This document shows, piece by piece, positions 7,897 through 13,899 of a stretch of 13,899 nt of DNA. A program made the translations under genes and the position numbers. Within the stretch, counting starts at the first letter, position 1, and each line of letters opens with the position of its first letter. Source of the stretch: Brevibacillus sp. (GTDB lineage Bacteria; Bacillota; Bacilli; Brevibacillales; Brevibacillaceae); NCBI GenBank assembly GCA_029240815.1, contig JARDZO010000143.1, forward strand, positions 1-13,899, given 5' to 3'. The notes beneath the pieces are model-generated. The model was not told where the DNA came from and searched no databases. It saw nothing but the letters and a program-made list of their open reading frames with translations.

Positions 7897-7916
7897 AAAA
7901 TAGGCGCGTGAACTAG
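7821..7916 (+). CDS. Possible 31-residue peptide upstream of the azole-peptide precursor
   Basis: ATG 7821 to TAG 7916 would encode 31 residues. The C-terminal half contains ASWSNCSSWSA, rich in Ser, Trp and one Cys. A purine-rich GGGAAGG (7806-7812) lies 8 bases upstream. It could be a leader peptide, a second modifiable peptide or chance: the same bases form strong hairpins, the reading frame continues open upstream of the ATG, and the sequence bears no resemblance to the main precursor's leader. No function is assigned. Confidence 0.25.
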   Translation: MGEIRNIAVAPAIQASWSNCSSWSAKNRRVN

Positions 7917-7918
7917 TA

Positions 7919-7957
7919 ACCATAGATAGCCCATGTTTCATACACCTATGGTATAAA
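7919..7957 (+). promoter_or_regulatory. Candidate promoter and operator of the azole-peptide cluster
   Basis: TGGTATAAA (7949-7957) is an extended -10 (TGn plus TATAAA at 7952-7957). No recognisable -35 lies 16-18 bases upstream, which suggests dependence on the TG element or an activator. ACCATAG (7919-7925) and CTATGGT (7946-7952) form an inverted repeat with 20-base spacing whose right arm overlaps the -10, a plausible regulator site. The predicted RNA start is near 7964, giving a leader of about 58 bases. Confidence 0.4.
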
Positions 7958-7964
7958 CGTCGAT

Positions 7965-7996
7965 GGGTATTCGCGTACGTGGCTGCGTATGTACCC
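7965..7996 (+). other. Hairpin in the precursor 5' leader
   Basis: GGGTA (7965-7969) can pair with TACCC (7992-7996), with an inner TACG/CGTA stem (7976-7979 with 7986-7989). It would sit at the very 5' end of the predicted mRNA, where it could stabilise an abundant precursor transcript. The ribosome binding site at 8010-8015 is left free. Confidence 0.35.
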
Positions 7997-8022
7997 GTTC
8001 GTTGATGCTGGAGGTAGAAAAC

Positions 8023-8292
8023 ATGGATGAGTTTAAAAATGAGCTTAAAAAGTTAAAGGTGGATAAGGTAAGAGGTGGAGAAGTAAAGCCTTGGGATAAT
8101 GTCAACCAAAATGATATGATGATGGTCCGCAGTAGATGTGGCGGTCGCTGCGGTGGTTGCAGCAGGTGCAGCAGGTGCCACAATTGCTCGTGTAGCTGTT
8201 CGTGCAGCTGTTCCTGCAGTTGTTCCTGCAGTTGTTCCTGCAGTTGTTCTTGCAGTTGCTTCTTCCCTTGCTTCTTCATATGCTTTGTCTAA
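8023..8292 (+). CDS. TOMM (heterocycloanthracin-like) precursor peptide with C(SC)12 core
   Basis: This 89-residue precursor is the substrate of the three downstream enzymes. GGAGGT (8010-8015) lies 7 bases before ATG 8023. The leader (about 1-38) has an amphipathic ELKKLKV helix and a GGEVKPWDNVNQ segment, the layout I know from heterocycloanthracin leaders of Bacillus (EL..L....G.V..WD..NQ). The core starts at Cys39 with CGGRCGGC, then SRCSRCHN, then an unbroken alternating tract from Cys55 to Cys79 (13 Cys, 12 Ser), and ends in FFPCFFICFV. It has 20 Cys in total, all in the core. The initial CxxC part is typical of the class; the alternating tract and Phe-rich tail are not what I expect from it. 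Cyclisation would give thiazoles at Cys and possibly oxazoles at Ser. The leader cleavage site is unknown, and no GG-type protease site is evident next to the core. Confidence 0.85.
   Translation: MDEFKNELKKLKVDKVRGGEVKPWDNVNQNDMMMVRSRCGGRCGGCSRCSRCHNCSCSCSCSCSCSCSCSCSCSCSCSCFFPCFFICFV
8185..8256 (+). repeat. Six tandem 12-bp repeats encoding (Cys-Ser-Cys-Ser)
   Basis: Units start at 8185, 8197, 8209, 8221, 8233 and 8245. The three at 8209-8244 are identical (TGTTCCTGCAGT). The others differ at one to a few positions, mostly synonymous. Because the unit is a multiple of three, gain or loss of units keeps the frame and changes the core by four residues each time, so the copy number may vary between strains. 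Confidence 0.95.
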
Positions 8293-8301
8293 ATATCAGT
8301 C

Positions 8302-8343
8302 GCCCCTGCCCCGGCAAATGTGCCGGCAGGGGCTTTCTCTTTC
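8302..8343 (+). terminator. Terminator/attenuator between precursor gene and enzyme genes
   Basis: GCCCCTGCC (8302-8310) pairs with GGCAGGGGC (8325-8333). After a CC bulge, GGCA pairs with TGCC around an AATG loop, and TTTCTCTTTC follows. It sits 9 bases after the precursor stop. Partial read-through would give much precursor mRNA and little enzyme mRNA, a common arrangement in peptide natural-product operons. No separate promoter is evident in 8344-8430. Confidence 0.85.
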
Positions 8344-8430
8344 AGGATCTGGCATGACGGACAAATAGCAGTACATAAGATTAAGAGGAAAGCGTTCGAG
8401 GAAAAACGGCTTACGGTTAGGAGGAGTGAC

Positions 8431-10332
8431 ATGACGAAATTGACCTCTTCTATGCGTCTGAAGGTGAAAAGGGACACGTTCTTTCTCCCAGACTCAGAAG
8501 GCAGCGTGTATTTCCGAAACAACGTAGGCTCATTTCGTATGGAAGGGAGTATGATCGATCAGTGGGTGGAACAACTGTTGCCGATGTTTACTGGTGAGCA
8601 CACGTTGGAAGAACTGACAGATGGATTACCGGACGAATACCGTGATCAGGTGTTTGACATTGCCAAAAGCTTATATCAAAACGGGTTTGTCCAGGATGTA
8701 AGCCAAGACAGACCCCATCAGTTGCCGGACAATGTTCACGACCAGTACGGCCCGCAAATTGAATTTCTCAGTAATTTGGCTGATTCAGGTGCGTACCGTT
8801 TTATGGGCTATCGCCAGTCGAAGGCAGTAGCGGTAGGGTCTGGCCCGTTCTTTGTCTCCCTGGTAGCGGCGCTGTTGGATTCTGGTTTGCCCAAGTTCCA
8901 CATGCTGATCACAGATGCTGTGCCGACCAATCGGCAGCGGATCGAGGAGCTAGCTGCGCATGCCCGGAAAATGGACCCGGAAGTAGCGATCGAGGAGCTG
9001 GCCGTGCAACAGAAAAGCAGCAGCTTTTGGCGGGAGGCAGTACAGCCGTTTGATGCCATCCTGTACGTGTCACAGACGGGAGATATCGAAGAATTACGAT
9101 TGCTTCAAGCGATTTGCAAAGAGGAGGGCAAGTTGTTTGTGCCTGCCGTCATGCTGGAGCAGGTCGGTCTTGCAGGGCCGCTAGTCGATCCGAGCTCCGA
9201 GGGATGTTGGGAATCGGCATGGCGACGGATACACCAAACTGCGCTAGGAAGGGACCAGCCAGTCCAGCCATTCTCTGCTACAGCAGGTGCGATGCTGGCC
9301 AATGTAATCGTATTTGAATGGTTCAAAGCGGTTACGGCCGTGACTGAGTCAGAACTGCGAAACCAGGTATTCCTGCTGAATCGGGAGACGTTGGAGGGAA
9401 GCTGGCATTCCTTTACCCCGCATCCGTTGGTGACTGGACAAATGCAGGTAAGATGGATAGAGGATTTTGAGCAGCAGCTGGATCTGACTGCAGAAAAGCA
9501 GGAGGCAAGCGGGCTGATTTCTTACTTCAGCACCCTGACATCGGCCACAACAGGGATTTTTCATCGGTGGGATGAGGAGGACTTGATTCAGCTTCCGTTG
9601 GCGCAATGCTTCATTCAGGTACCTGACCCGCTATCGGATGGACCGGCAAAGCTATTGCCAGAGATGGTCTGCTCTGGTCTGACACATGAGGAGGCACGTA
9701 AAGAAGCGGGGCTAGCTGGTATCGAGTCGTACGTCGCCCGCATGACGGGGATAACCGGAGTCGGAGCGGGTGAATCGGTAGCAGAGGGTATTTGCCGGGC
9801 GTTGCAACAGTGCTTGTCAGAGGAGCTGAGCAAGCTGATACAGGGCCAAGAGCCTTCGGTTACCCCGATCGTACTGAGTCAGGTGGAGGATCAGCGTTGC
9901 CAGTATTATGTGCAATCATTGACTGCCATGCAAGAAGCTCCAAAGGTTGGTCTGGGGGCAAACGTGCTCGGATTTCCTGTTGTTTGGGTCGGGGCGAATG
10001 AATGCTGGTATGGAAGTGTTGGCTTGAACGTTACCTTGGCCTTGCGTAAATCGCTGCAACGGGCCCTCTTGCAGGAACAGAATCAAACAGAATATTTCAC
10101 TCCGCAGGTCGAGAAGGCTTCAACTGTACAGGGGCTAGAAAAAGAGCGACAAAGCCTTGTCATTTCGGCATTGGAAGAGGAGGGATTCGCAGAGCTGCTG
10201 GAGTCTTCCTTGCAGGTTTTAAAACAGAATGGCATGCGGCTCGTCCTATGCGATTTGGCGCTGGAGTCCTTTTTGACAGAGGAGCTGGCCGGGGTGTTTG
10301 GCGCATTGCTGCGAGAGGAGGAGTCTCGTTGA
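8431..10332 (+). CDS. TOMM F protein: RRE plus ThiF-like leader-binding partner (ocin_ThiF-like)
   Basis: This 633-residue protein fits the family 'putative thiazole-containing bacteriocin maturation protein' (ocin_ThiF-like). For the heterocycloanthracin system that partner (F protein) has been shown to bind the leader and enable azoline formation by the YcaO enzyme. ATG 8431 follows AGGAGG (8419-8424). An ATG at 8320 in the same frame lies in the loop of the terminator hairpin and is rejected. Residues about 8-90 look like the RiPP recognition element (winged helix, PqqD-like), ending in SLYQNGFVQD. A Rossmann-like ThiF/E1 segment follows, with VGSGPFFVSLVAALLDSG (Gly136 and Gly138). It lacks paired CxxC zinc motifs and an obvious catalytic Cys, consistent with a binding role. 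The last third (GVGAGESVAEGICRALQ and after) resembles a degenerate YcaO-like region. It overlaps the next gene by 4 bases. Confidence 0.88.
   Translation: MTKLTSSMRLKVKRDTFFLPDSEGSVYFRNNVGSFRMEGSMIDQWVEQLLPMFTGEHTLEELTDGLPDEYRDQVFDIAKSLYQNGFVQDVSQDRPHQLPDNVHDQYGPQIEFLSNLADSGAYRFMGYRQSKAVAVGSGPFFVSLVAALLDSGLPKFHMLITDAVPTNRQRIEELAAHARKMDPEVAIEELAVQQKSSSFWREAVQPFDAILYVSQTGDIEELRLLQAICKEEGKLFVPAVMLEQVGLAGPLVDPSSEGCWESAWRRIHQTALGRDQPVQPFSATAGAMLANVIVFEWFKAVTAVTESELRNQVFLLNRETLEGSWHSFTPHPLVTGQMQVRWIEDFEQQLDLTAEKQEASGLISYFSTLTSATTGIFHRWDEEDLIQLPLAQCFIQVPDPLSDGPAKLLPEMVCSGLTHEEARKEAGLAGIESYVARMTGITGVGAGESVAEGICRALQQCLSEELSKLIQGQEPSVTPIVLSQVEDQRCQYYVQSLTAMQEAPKVGLGANVLGFPVVWVGANECWYGSVGLNVTLALRKSLQRALLQEQNQTEYFTPQVEKASTVQGLEKERQSLVISALEEEGFAELLESSLQVLKQNGMRLVLCDLALESFLTEELAGVFGALLREEESR
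10314..10323 (+). promoter_or_regulatory. Ribosome binding site fixing a TTG start
   Basis: AGAGGAGGAG lies inside the end of the F-protein gene, 5 bases before TTG 10329. The TTG overlaps the F stop codon as TTGA, so translation of the cyclodehydratase is probably coupled to that of F. Confidence 0.75.
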
Positions 10333-12272
10333 GCGCGGTAGTGATGGTAGTAGGCGTTGGGCAGTTGGCGGACCTCGTGTGTAAAGAGCTGGCTAGCCAC
10401 TGCGTCGTTGTTCGTCAGTCTGAGTGGAAGACAGGAGTTCCCAAAGAGACGGATCTGGCTCTCGTCTTGCACGATGCCTGGCAGCCTTTTGTTCATATGG
10501 AGGCAGAAAAAATATTGCAGTCAGCCGGCGTCCCTTGGCTGCGGGGCTTCGTTTCTTTTGGCGAAGGCGTAATCGGACCGCTGGTGCGTCCTGGGACACC
10601 GGGGTGCTCTCAATGTGCGGACATGCGAACGCTCATGGCAGGACATGATCGAAAAGAAATGTGGAAGTTGCATCAAAGGCTACGCGAACAAGGAGGAACG
10701 CCGAAGGACGCGTGGGCTACGCCGAACGGACTTTTGCAAATGTCTCACCTGCTCGTGGCTCAGACGCTGACGACCTTGCAGGGGGAACCTGCTCAAACGG
10801 AAGGGCACATGTATTTGCTCAACCTGAAATCGTTAAAAAGCTCTCGGCATTTTATTTTGCCTGATCCGTCGTGCAAGGTATGTGGCCATTTTCCTGAGGA
10901 CACTTCTGACGCAGCACGCATTTCGTTGCAGCCCAGCCCGAAGATCAGCGCCAACAGTTATCGCTGCCGTTCCATGGATGATCTGAAAAAAGTGCTGAAC
11001 CAAGATTATCTGGACTACCGGACAGGCTTTTTAAATGGAAAAATGCGAGACCTCGTGTCGCCTTTTGCGGATGTGAGTGTGAATCTGCCGTTGTTTCGGG
11101 GAGACGAACCTACAGCTGGACGTACGCATTCGTTTGCAGACAGTGAAATGACCGCGATATTAGAGGGCTTGGAGCGGTATTGCGGCATGACGCCTCGTGG
11201 CAAGCGGACGGTGATTCGTGATACCTACCACAACCTTAGGGATCAAGCGCTGGACCCTGTCACAGTCGGCCTTCACACAATGGAACAGTATGAGATGCCA
11301 GGTTATCCGTTCAAACCGTTCGATCCTGACCGCACCCTCAGTTGGGTATGGGGCTACTCCTTTTTGCAAGAACGCCCGATTTTGGTTCCGGAGCTGCTGG
11401 CCTATTACAGCTTGGGCTACGGCGATGGATTTGTTTTCGAGACTTCCAACGGGTGCGCACTCGGCGGGAGCTTGGAGGAGGCGATATTCTACGGCATTTT
11501 GGAGGTGGTCGAGCGCGATTCCTTCCTGATGACGTGGTACGCGAAGTTAGGTCTCCCGCGCCTGGATCCTTATTCCACTCATGACCGGGAATTGCGCTTG
11601 ATGCTCGACAGACTGCAGGCCGTGGCTGGATACGAGATTCATTTGTTCAACGCGACGATGGAGAACGGGATTCCGAGCGTATGGACGATTGCGAAGAATA
11701 CGAAAGAAAAGGGACTCAACGTCATTTGTGCGGCGGGAGCACATCCAGACCCGATACGGGCAGTGAAAAGCTCGATCTACGAGGTGGCGGCGATGCTGCT
11801 GACACTAAACGATAAATTTGAGGCAGATCGGGATGAGTATGTGCAAATGTTCTACGATCCGTCCAGAGTGCGGAAAATGGATGATCACTCCATGCTGTAC
11901 GCTCTGCCAGAAGCTGAGGAACGTCTGCAATTTCTGCTCAATGATCAGCGGCCGCTCCGAACATTCGCGGATGAATTCAAGGCGTGGGAGTGGAATCACG
12001 ATCTGACGGATGACCTCAGGGTGATTCTTCAGAAATTCAAGCAATTGAATTTGGATGTCATTGTGGTGGATCAGACGACGCCTGAAATCTCTCGGAACGG
12101 ATTGCATTGCGTAAAGGTGCTGATTCCAGGGATGCTGCCGATGACGTTTGGAAATCATTTGACTCGTGTGTCCGGACTGGATCGAGTATTGCGAGTGCCG
12201 ATGGAATTAGGGTATACGGCAAAGCCATTAACATATGAAGAGCTCAATCCACACCCACATCCGTTTCCATAA
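10329..12272 (+). CDS. YcaO-type cyclodehydratase with fused zinc/E1-like N-terminal domain (TOMM C-D protein)
   Basis: This 647-residue enzyme forms azoline rings from Cys/Ser/Thr of the precursor, using ATP to activate the backbone amide. TTG 10329 is chosen from the AGAGGAGGAG site and the resulting N-terminus MSAVVMVVGVGQLADLVCKEL, a Rossmann-like strand and turn; the frame's upstream ATG (10248) lies deep in the F gene. The N-terminal ThiF-like part carries two CxxC pairs (Cys93/Cys96 in GCSQC and Cys182/Cys185 in SCKVC), a tetra-Cys zinc site. The YcaO part has three ATP-site stretches: SEMTAILEGLERY (Glu273, Glu279, Glu282, Arg283), SLEEAIFYGILEVVERD (Glu392, Glu395, Arg396) and RAVKSSIYE (Arg477, Glu485). 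It ends in PHPHPFP, the C-terminal PxPxP feature required in azoline-forming YcaO enzymes. The dehydrogenase gene starts 22 bases downstream. Confidence 0.93.
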   Translation: MSAVVMVVGVGQLADLVCKELASHCVVVRQSEWKTGVPKETDLALVLHDAWQPFVHMEAEKILQSAGVPWLRGFVSFGEGVIGPLVRPGTPGCSQCADMRTLMAGHDRKEMWKLHQRLREQGGTPKDAWATPNGLLQMSHLLVAQTLTTLQGEPAQTEGHMYLLNLKSLKSSRHFILPDPSCKVCGHFPEDTSDAARISLQPSPKISANSYRCRSMDDLKKVLNQDYLDYRTGFLNGKMRDLVSPFADVSVNLPLFRGDEPTAGRTHSFADSEMTAILEGLERYCGMTPRGKRTVIRDTYHNLRDQALDPVTVGLHTMEQYEMPGYPFKPFDPDRTLSWVWGYSFLQERPILVPELLAYYSLGYGDGFVFETSNGCALGGSLEEAIFYGILEVVERDSFLMTWYAKLGLPRLDPYSTHDRELRLMLDRLQAVAGYEIHLFNATMENGIPSVWTIAKNTKEKGLNVICAAGAHPDPIRAVKSSIYEVAAMLLTLNDKFEADRDEYVQMFYDPSRVRKMDDHSMLYALPEAEERLQFLLNDQRPLRTFADEFKAWEWNHDLTDDLRVILQKFKQLNLDVIVVDQTTPEISRNGLHCVKVLIPGMLPMTFGNHLTRVSGLDRVLRVPMELGYTAKPLTYEELNPHPHPFP

Positions 12273-12294
12273 GTCGTGACCAGGAGGGAAAAGG

Positions 12295-13878
12295 ATGAGC
12301 CTGGAGGCATTTTTGCACGAATTGCATTTCGTCACAGACAAGGCCAAACCAGTGGAATACGAGGTGGATTGGGAAGACGCGCCCCTTTCCTATAAGCTCT
12401 ACAGAGGCTTGCCCGCCATTACGCTCTCCTCAGAAGTACCGCTTACAGTAGAAGATCGGGTAGTGTCAGAAAAGCCTGATCAGAACGAGCTGGGTCATTT
12501 TCTCTGGTACGTGTTTGGCCTTACTCAATTCAGTCAAACCGGAATGGAATGGGACCCGATGGGGAACGCTTTCGGGCCGCCGATGCAGTCGTCCCGGCGG
12601 TTCGTTCCCTCGGGTGGCGGATTGTATCCGAGCGAATTGTATGTCTACCTGAAGACGGAGCAGTCTTGCGGTATTTACCATTATGATGTGGCCCACCATC
12701 GGTTGGTATTGCTGCGAGAGGGCAATTTTGATTCTTATGTAGCCCGTGCGCTTGGCAATCGCTGTGATGTTTCGAGTTGCTTTGCTGCCGTGTTCGTGTC
12801 GACGATGTACTGGAAAAACTACTTTAAATACCACGACTTTGCCTATCGACTGCAAGGATTGGACGCGGGTGTTGTCATCGGACAACTGCTGGAGGTAGCC
12901 AAGCGGTTTGGCTACGAAGCAGGGGTGTACTTTCAGTTTCTTGATCAGGCGGTCCATCATTTGCTAGGGGTATCCGAACGAGAGGAGGGCGTGTATGCGG
13001 TCATTCCTCTGTCGGTACAGCCGGGGATCTCGTGGTTTACGAACAGCAAGGATGGCGATAGGTATAGCTCTGCTGCCGAATTATGCGAGGAATTGCCCGC
13101 CATTTCGCACGAGCACTACGTCCGGTCTCGCAAGGTCAAAGAATATCCGATGCTGCTACGTATGAATGAAGCGTCCCGATTCGAGTCAGCCCGACAGTTC
13201 AGGTCGATTGGAAAAGAGAAAAGCATTCGGGAAGGTGTGAGCCATTCGGTTGCACTTCCAACCGTCAAAAGGCTGATCTATGATTTTGCCTCCGTCTGCA
13301 GGAAGCGGTATTCCCCTGAACGCGATTTCGTATTGGGAAAGGTAGGCCAAGAGCAGCTAGCTGCTTTGTTGAATGAAGTGGCTATGTCTTTTCCTTATCG
13401 AAATGATCTCGATGCAGAAATGGAGGAGCCCGAATTCCGCGTATCCTTGTACGGATGCTTGTACAACGTGGAAGGCATTGCCGCTGGCGCCTACCGCTAC
13501 GATCACACCGCTCATGCTCTGCAGACCGTACGCCATGGAGATCATCGGCTCTGGCTGCAGTACGCAATGTCGCTGGGCAATGTGAATTTGACTCAAGTAC
13601 CGATGTGCTTTCATGTGGCTGGAGATAATGACCATCTGATTACAACCTTGGGGTACAGAGGCTATCGTGTGCAACAGATGGAAGCGGGGATGCTCGTTCA
13701 GCGGTTGCTTTTGACAGCTACTGCCTTGGGGGTGGGAGGACACCCGCTGCTCGGATATGATGTGAACGCAGTTGATGAGCTCTACCAGATGGCTCCAAAG
13801 GGAAAAACGAGTTTGATACAAATTCCGGTGGGGGCGCATCGTCATCGACCGCGGTTGCAGGGGAGTCTGCATAGCTAG
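12295..13878 (+). CDS. SagB-type FMN-dependent azoline dehydrogenase, tandem nitroreductase domains
   Basis: This 527-residue enzyme would oxidise azolines to aromatic azoles with FMN. AGGAGGG (12282-12288) precedes ATG 12295 by 6 bases. The first nitroreductase-like domain (about 65-245) has SSRRFVPSGGGLYPSELY (98-115 region) and WKNYFKYHDFAYRLQGLDAG (from 173), which contains a Lys178-Tyr179 pair. That pair matches the Lys-Tyr motif reported as catalytic in TOMM dehydrogenases. A second, diverged copy (about 325-510) has KRYSPERDF, a YRGYRVQQMEAGMLVQRLLLTA-like cofactor helix split over 454-475, and ALGVGGHPLLGYDV. This tandem size is usual for SagB proteins of Bacillus TOMM clusters. Only 21 bases remain after its stop in the window, so downstream genes (exporter, protease, immunity) cannot be judged. 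Confidence 0.9.
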   Translation: MSLEAFLHELHFVTDKAKPVEYEVDWEDAPLSYKLYRGLPAITLSSEVPLTVEDRVVSEKPDQNELGHFLWYVFGLTQFSQTGMEWDPMGNAFGPPMQSSRRFVPSGGGLYPSELYVYLKTEQSCGIYHYDVAHHRLVLLREGNFDSYVARALGNRCDVSSCFAAVFVSTMYWKNYFKYHDFAYRLQGLDAGVVIGQLLEVAKRFGYEAGVYFQFLDQAVHHLLGVSEREEGVYAVIPLSVQPGISWFTNSKDGDRYSSAAELCEELPAISHEHYVRSRKVKEYPMLLRMNEASRFESARQFRSIGKEKSIREGVSHSVALPTVKRLIYDFASVCRKRYSPERDFVLGKVGQEQLAALLNEVAMSFPYRNDLDAEMEEPEFRVSLYGCLYNVEGIAAGAYRYDHTAHALQTVRHGDHRLWLQYAMSLGNVNLTQVPMCFHVAGDNDHLITTLGYRGYRVQQMEAGMLVQRLLLTATALGVGGHPLLGYDVNAVDELYQMAPKGKTSLIQIPVGAHRHRPRLQGSLHS

Positions 13879-13899
13879 GAATAATGGCAATGATCCCGT

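Noticed and set aside
7938..7955. CsoR operator at the precursor promoter
   Set aside because: Only the GGTATA half matches the 18-bp copper boxes; the ATAGGG half is absent, so direct CsoR control is not supported.
8185..8259. Metallothionein gene as an alternative to a TOMM precursor
   Set aside because: The Cys-rich tract alone could suggest it, but the leader, the CGGRCGGC start and the adjacent F, YcaO and SagB genes fit a modified peptide far better.
7938..8279. Minus-strand 113-residue ORF with repeated EQLQ units
   Set aside because: It is the antisense reading of the (CS)n repeat. It has no ribosome binding site and no family resemblance; the repeat is open in several frames because its unit is 12 bases.
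8138..8368. Plus-strand Ala/Val-rich ORF (VPAVVPAVV repeats) over the precursor
   Set aside because: It is a second frame of the same 12-bp repeat and lacks a ribosome binding site. The overlapping frame has a good site, a TOMM-type leader and matching downstream enzymes.
8320..8430. 37-codon N-terminal extension of the F protein
   Set aside because: Its ATG is in the loop of the terminator hairpin with no ribosome binding site. ATG 8431 has AGGAGG and begins the RRE directly.

Overview
The window looks like chromosomal DNA of a Firmicute related to Bacillus, most likely Brevibacillus or a close Paenibacillales relative. The evidence is strong AGGAGG-type ribosome binding sites, T-tract terminators, sigma-A-like promoters, a Bacillus-type csoR-copZA copper system, and a three-gene azole-peptide maturation cassette of the kind described in Bacillus. 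The genus is inferred from gene content and style, not proven.

Layout, left to right. (1) Bases 1-1453: the 3' part of a secreted or surface-type protein with two C-terminal bacterial Ig-like repeats, then a terminator. (2) 1739-2647: a membrane-anchored DUF4097 (LiaG-like) beta-repeat protein, then a terminator. (3) 2740-2985, minus strand: the C-terminal remnant of a DUF488 gene in an AT-rich scar that also holds an orphan terminator. (4) 3236-3595: a small DUF805 membrane protein. (5) 3680-7789: a copper-homeostasis block. csoR has its own promoter and terminator. It is followed by a promoter with two further CsoR-like boxes driving copZ, copA and a His-rich copper-binding-type lipoprotein. 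Three 18-bp boxes of the form ATAGGG...GTATA lie at the two copper promoters.

(6) 7790-13878: a ribosomally made thiazole/oxazole-modified peptide (TOMM) cluster of the heterocycloanthracin/sonorensin class. A structured, probably promoter-bearing leader (7813-7996) precedes an 89-residue precursor gene (8023-8292). A strong terminator hairpin (8302-8343) separates the precursor from three tightly packed enzyme genes on the same strand. These encode an F protein (RRE plus ThiF-like, leader capture), a YcaO cyclodehydratase (zinc Cys4 and C-terminal PHPHPFP) and a tandem-domain SagB-type flavin dehydrogenase. The expected pathway is that F binds the leader, the YcaO protein converts core Cys (and perhaps Ser) to azolines with ATP, and the dehydrogenase oxidises them to azoles. 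No exporter, leader peptidase, immunity gene or regulator lies inside the window; they may lie downstream of 13899.

The most striking object is the precursor core. It begins with the usual CxxC spacing (CGGRCGGCSRCSRC), then switches to an uninterrupted alternating tract of 13 Cys and 12 Ser, C(SC)12, encoded by six 12-bp tandem repeats, and ends in a hydrophobic Phe-rich tail with two more Cys. If fully cyclised this would be an exceptionally long run of directly linked azoles. If only Cys reacts, it would be a thiazole/Ser alternating polymer. Either product would be unusual, and its position directly behind a copper-export operon makes metal binding a testable idea.
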